NCBI GenBank assembly: GCA_050701115.1
Contig: JBOHER010000402.1
Location: 1-6,821 of the forward strand
DNA length: 6,821 bases
DNA from: JBOHER01 sp050701115
GTDB lineage: Bacteria > Actinomycetota > Actinomycetes > Mycobacteriales > Pseudonocardiaceae
Reading direction: 5' to 3'
Positions 5,655 to 6,821 of the stretch are shown here, piece by piece. Numbering within the stretch: position 1 is the stretch's first letter; the number at the start of each line of letters is the position of its first letter. A program made the translations under genes and the position numbers. Under the pieces are notes generated by a model. It did not search any database, was not told where the DNA came from, and worked only from the letters and a program-made list of their open reading frames with translations.

Positions 5655-6821
5655 CGGTCGGCGCCCACCGCGGTCGGCTGGTCGGGCGGCACCAGGAGCG
5701 GCAGCTGCTTGCCGATGCGCTGCGCACGGCGGAATCGGGTGAGCCGAGAGCGCTGATCGTGACCGGAGACGCGGGCATCGGCAAGACGCGGCTGGTCGAG
5801 GAGGTCATCCGGCAGCTGGAAGGGCGCTGGCTGGTCGCGTCGGGGCACTGCGTGGAAGCGGGTCCTGCCGGGCTGCCGTATGCGCCGTTGTCGGGCATCC
5901 TCGGCGCTGTTGCCGCGACAGCGCAGGGTGCGCGGCTGCTTGACGACGCCGCCAGTGCCGCGCCAGGCCTGTTACCGCTTGTCGGGGGTGAGGTCGTCCA
6001 CCCGCCGGTCGACACCACGTCGGGGCTGTCCCAGCTCCGGTTGTTCGACGCGTTGGTGCGGTTGCTCGGCGAGCTCAGCGGCCACCGGCCGACCATGGTG
6101 GTCATCGAGGACCTGCACTGGGCCGACTCATCGACCCGCGCGTTCCTCTCCTTCCTGTGCCGCAACCTCATGCCGAGGCCGCTTGTCGTGCTCGTGACGG
6201 CACGCACCGACGAACTGCACCGCAAGCACCCACTGCGGCTCCTGCTCGGCGAGCTCGCCCGTCTTCCCGCGGTGACGAGCATTGAGCTCGGAGGGCTCGA
6301 CACGGGTGAGCTCGGTGAGCTGCTCGCCGGTCACCATGGCGCTCCCGTGCCAAGAAATGTGGTCGACAGCATTGCCCGCCGCAGCGGTGGGAATCCGTTC
6401 TTCGCCGAGCAGCTCTGGGTGGTGGGAGCTGGCCAGGCGGATACCCGTCCCACCATCGAGCTGGCTGACGTGCTGCTGCACCGGGTCGACCGGCTCAGCG
6501 ACGAGGCACAGCACCTGCTGCGGGCGGCGTCGCTGGCCGGTCAGCGCATTGAGCACGGCTTGTTACTCGCCGTCGCAGGCCAGCAGGAGTCCGCGGTAAC
6601 CGCGGCGCTACGGGAGTGCGCCGATGTCAGGCTGTTCGAGCCCGAGGCAGACGGCGGTGCGTACCGTTTCCGGCACGCCCTGCTCGCCGAGGTCATCGCC
6701 GCAGACGCGATCCCGACCGAGCGACGCTCGCTGCACGCACGGTTCGCGGATGCCTTGGCGGGCAACGCACCTGCCGCGGTGGTCGCCCGCCACTGCCTTG
6801 GCGCGGCAGACCTACCGGGGG
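5651..6821 (+). CDS. LAL-type (large LuxR-family) AAA ATPase regulator, 5' part
   Basis: The frame is open from GTG 5651 to the right edge: 390 codons, with the C-terminus missing. It starts with GRLVGRHQERQLL (8-20), the usual lead into an AAA_16 domain. It then shows Walker A GDAGIGKT (39-46), Walker B MVVIEDLHWAD (149-159), LVTARTDEL after it, SGGNPFFAEQL (245-255) and FRHALLAEVI (340-349) followed by ERRSLHARFADAL. This order is typical of LAL regulators, 800-1000-residue ATP-dependent activators that end in a LuxR helix-turn-helix. That DNA-binding domain would lie outside the window, so it is inferred, and a stand-alone AAA_16/TPR protein is the alternative. GTG 5651 overlaps the previous stop as GTGA. 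GGAG at 5643-5646 lies four bases before it, a slightly short spacing, and translational coupling is likely. Base composition matches the upstream regulator, so the two probably form one old unit. Confidence 0.88.
   Translation, partial: MTVGAHRGRLVGRHQERQLLADALRTAESGEPRALIVTGDAGIGKTRLVEEVIRQLEGRWLVASGHCVEAGPAGLPYAPLSGILGAVAATAQGARLLDDAASAAPGLLPLVGGEVVHPPVDTTSGLSQLRLFDALVRLLGELSGHRPTMVVIEDLHWADSSTRAFLSFLCRNLMPRPLVVLVTARTDELHRKHPLRLLLGELARLPAVTSIELGGLDTGELGELLAGHHGAPVPRNVVDSIARRSGGNPFFAEQLWVVGAGQADTRPTIELADVLLHRVDRLSDEAQHLLRAASLAGQRIEHGLLLAVAGQQESAVTAALRECADVRLFEPEADGGAYRFRHALLAEVIAADAIPTERRSLHARFADALAGNAPAAVVARHCLGAADLPG

Overview
The window has the high G+C content and actinobacterial gene families (a BTAD/AfsR-type regulator with a STAND ATPase, a LuxR-type LAL regulator, HxlR, SRPBCC) expected of a filamentous actinomycete, perhaps Pseudonocardiaceae. 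The family-level guess is inference. No rRNA, tRNA or CRISPR array was seen.

Left part (1-660, minus strand): the first codons of a probable SRPBCC/polyketide-cyclase-like protein run off the left edge. Just upstream of it, in the same direction, lies an HxlR-type winged-helix regulator. The HxlR frame has lost a normal start: codons resembling the family N-terminus continue upstream of the only available GTG and stop where a repeat array begins.

Middle part (658-2243): a 23-bp-period repeat array (units starting at 658, 681, 704 and 727) ends in a strong imperfect hairpin just before a plus-strand gene for an AAA/DUF4143 ATPase. That gene has visibly lower G+C than its surroundings. It is followed by 223 bp without a convincing gene, which holds a small palindrome at the stop codon, a minus-strand reading-frame fragment and a second, 21-bp-period repeat pair. 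The block looks like a transferred cassette, possibly an insertion-sequence relic, placed between the HxlR operon and the regulator genes.

Right part (2244-6821, plus strand): a 1136-residue BTAD-STAND-solenoid regulator overlaps by four bases (GTGA) with a LAL-type AAA regulator that runs off the right edge. The two are probably translated together. Such large regulators often control neighbouring secondary-metabolite or catabolic genes, but no biosynthetic gene is visible here.

The most unusual material is the repeat/hairpin region at 658-739, its coincidence with the damaged HxlR start, and the possible matching end at 2173-2214. I do not see a complete, clearly new multi-gene system.
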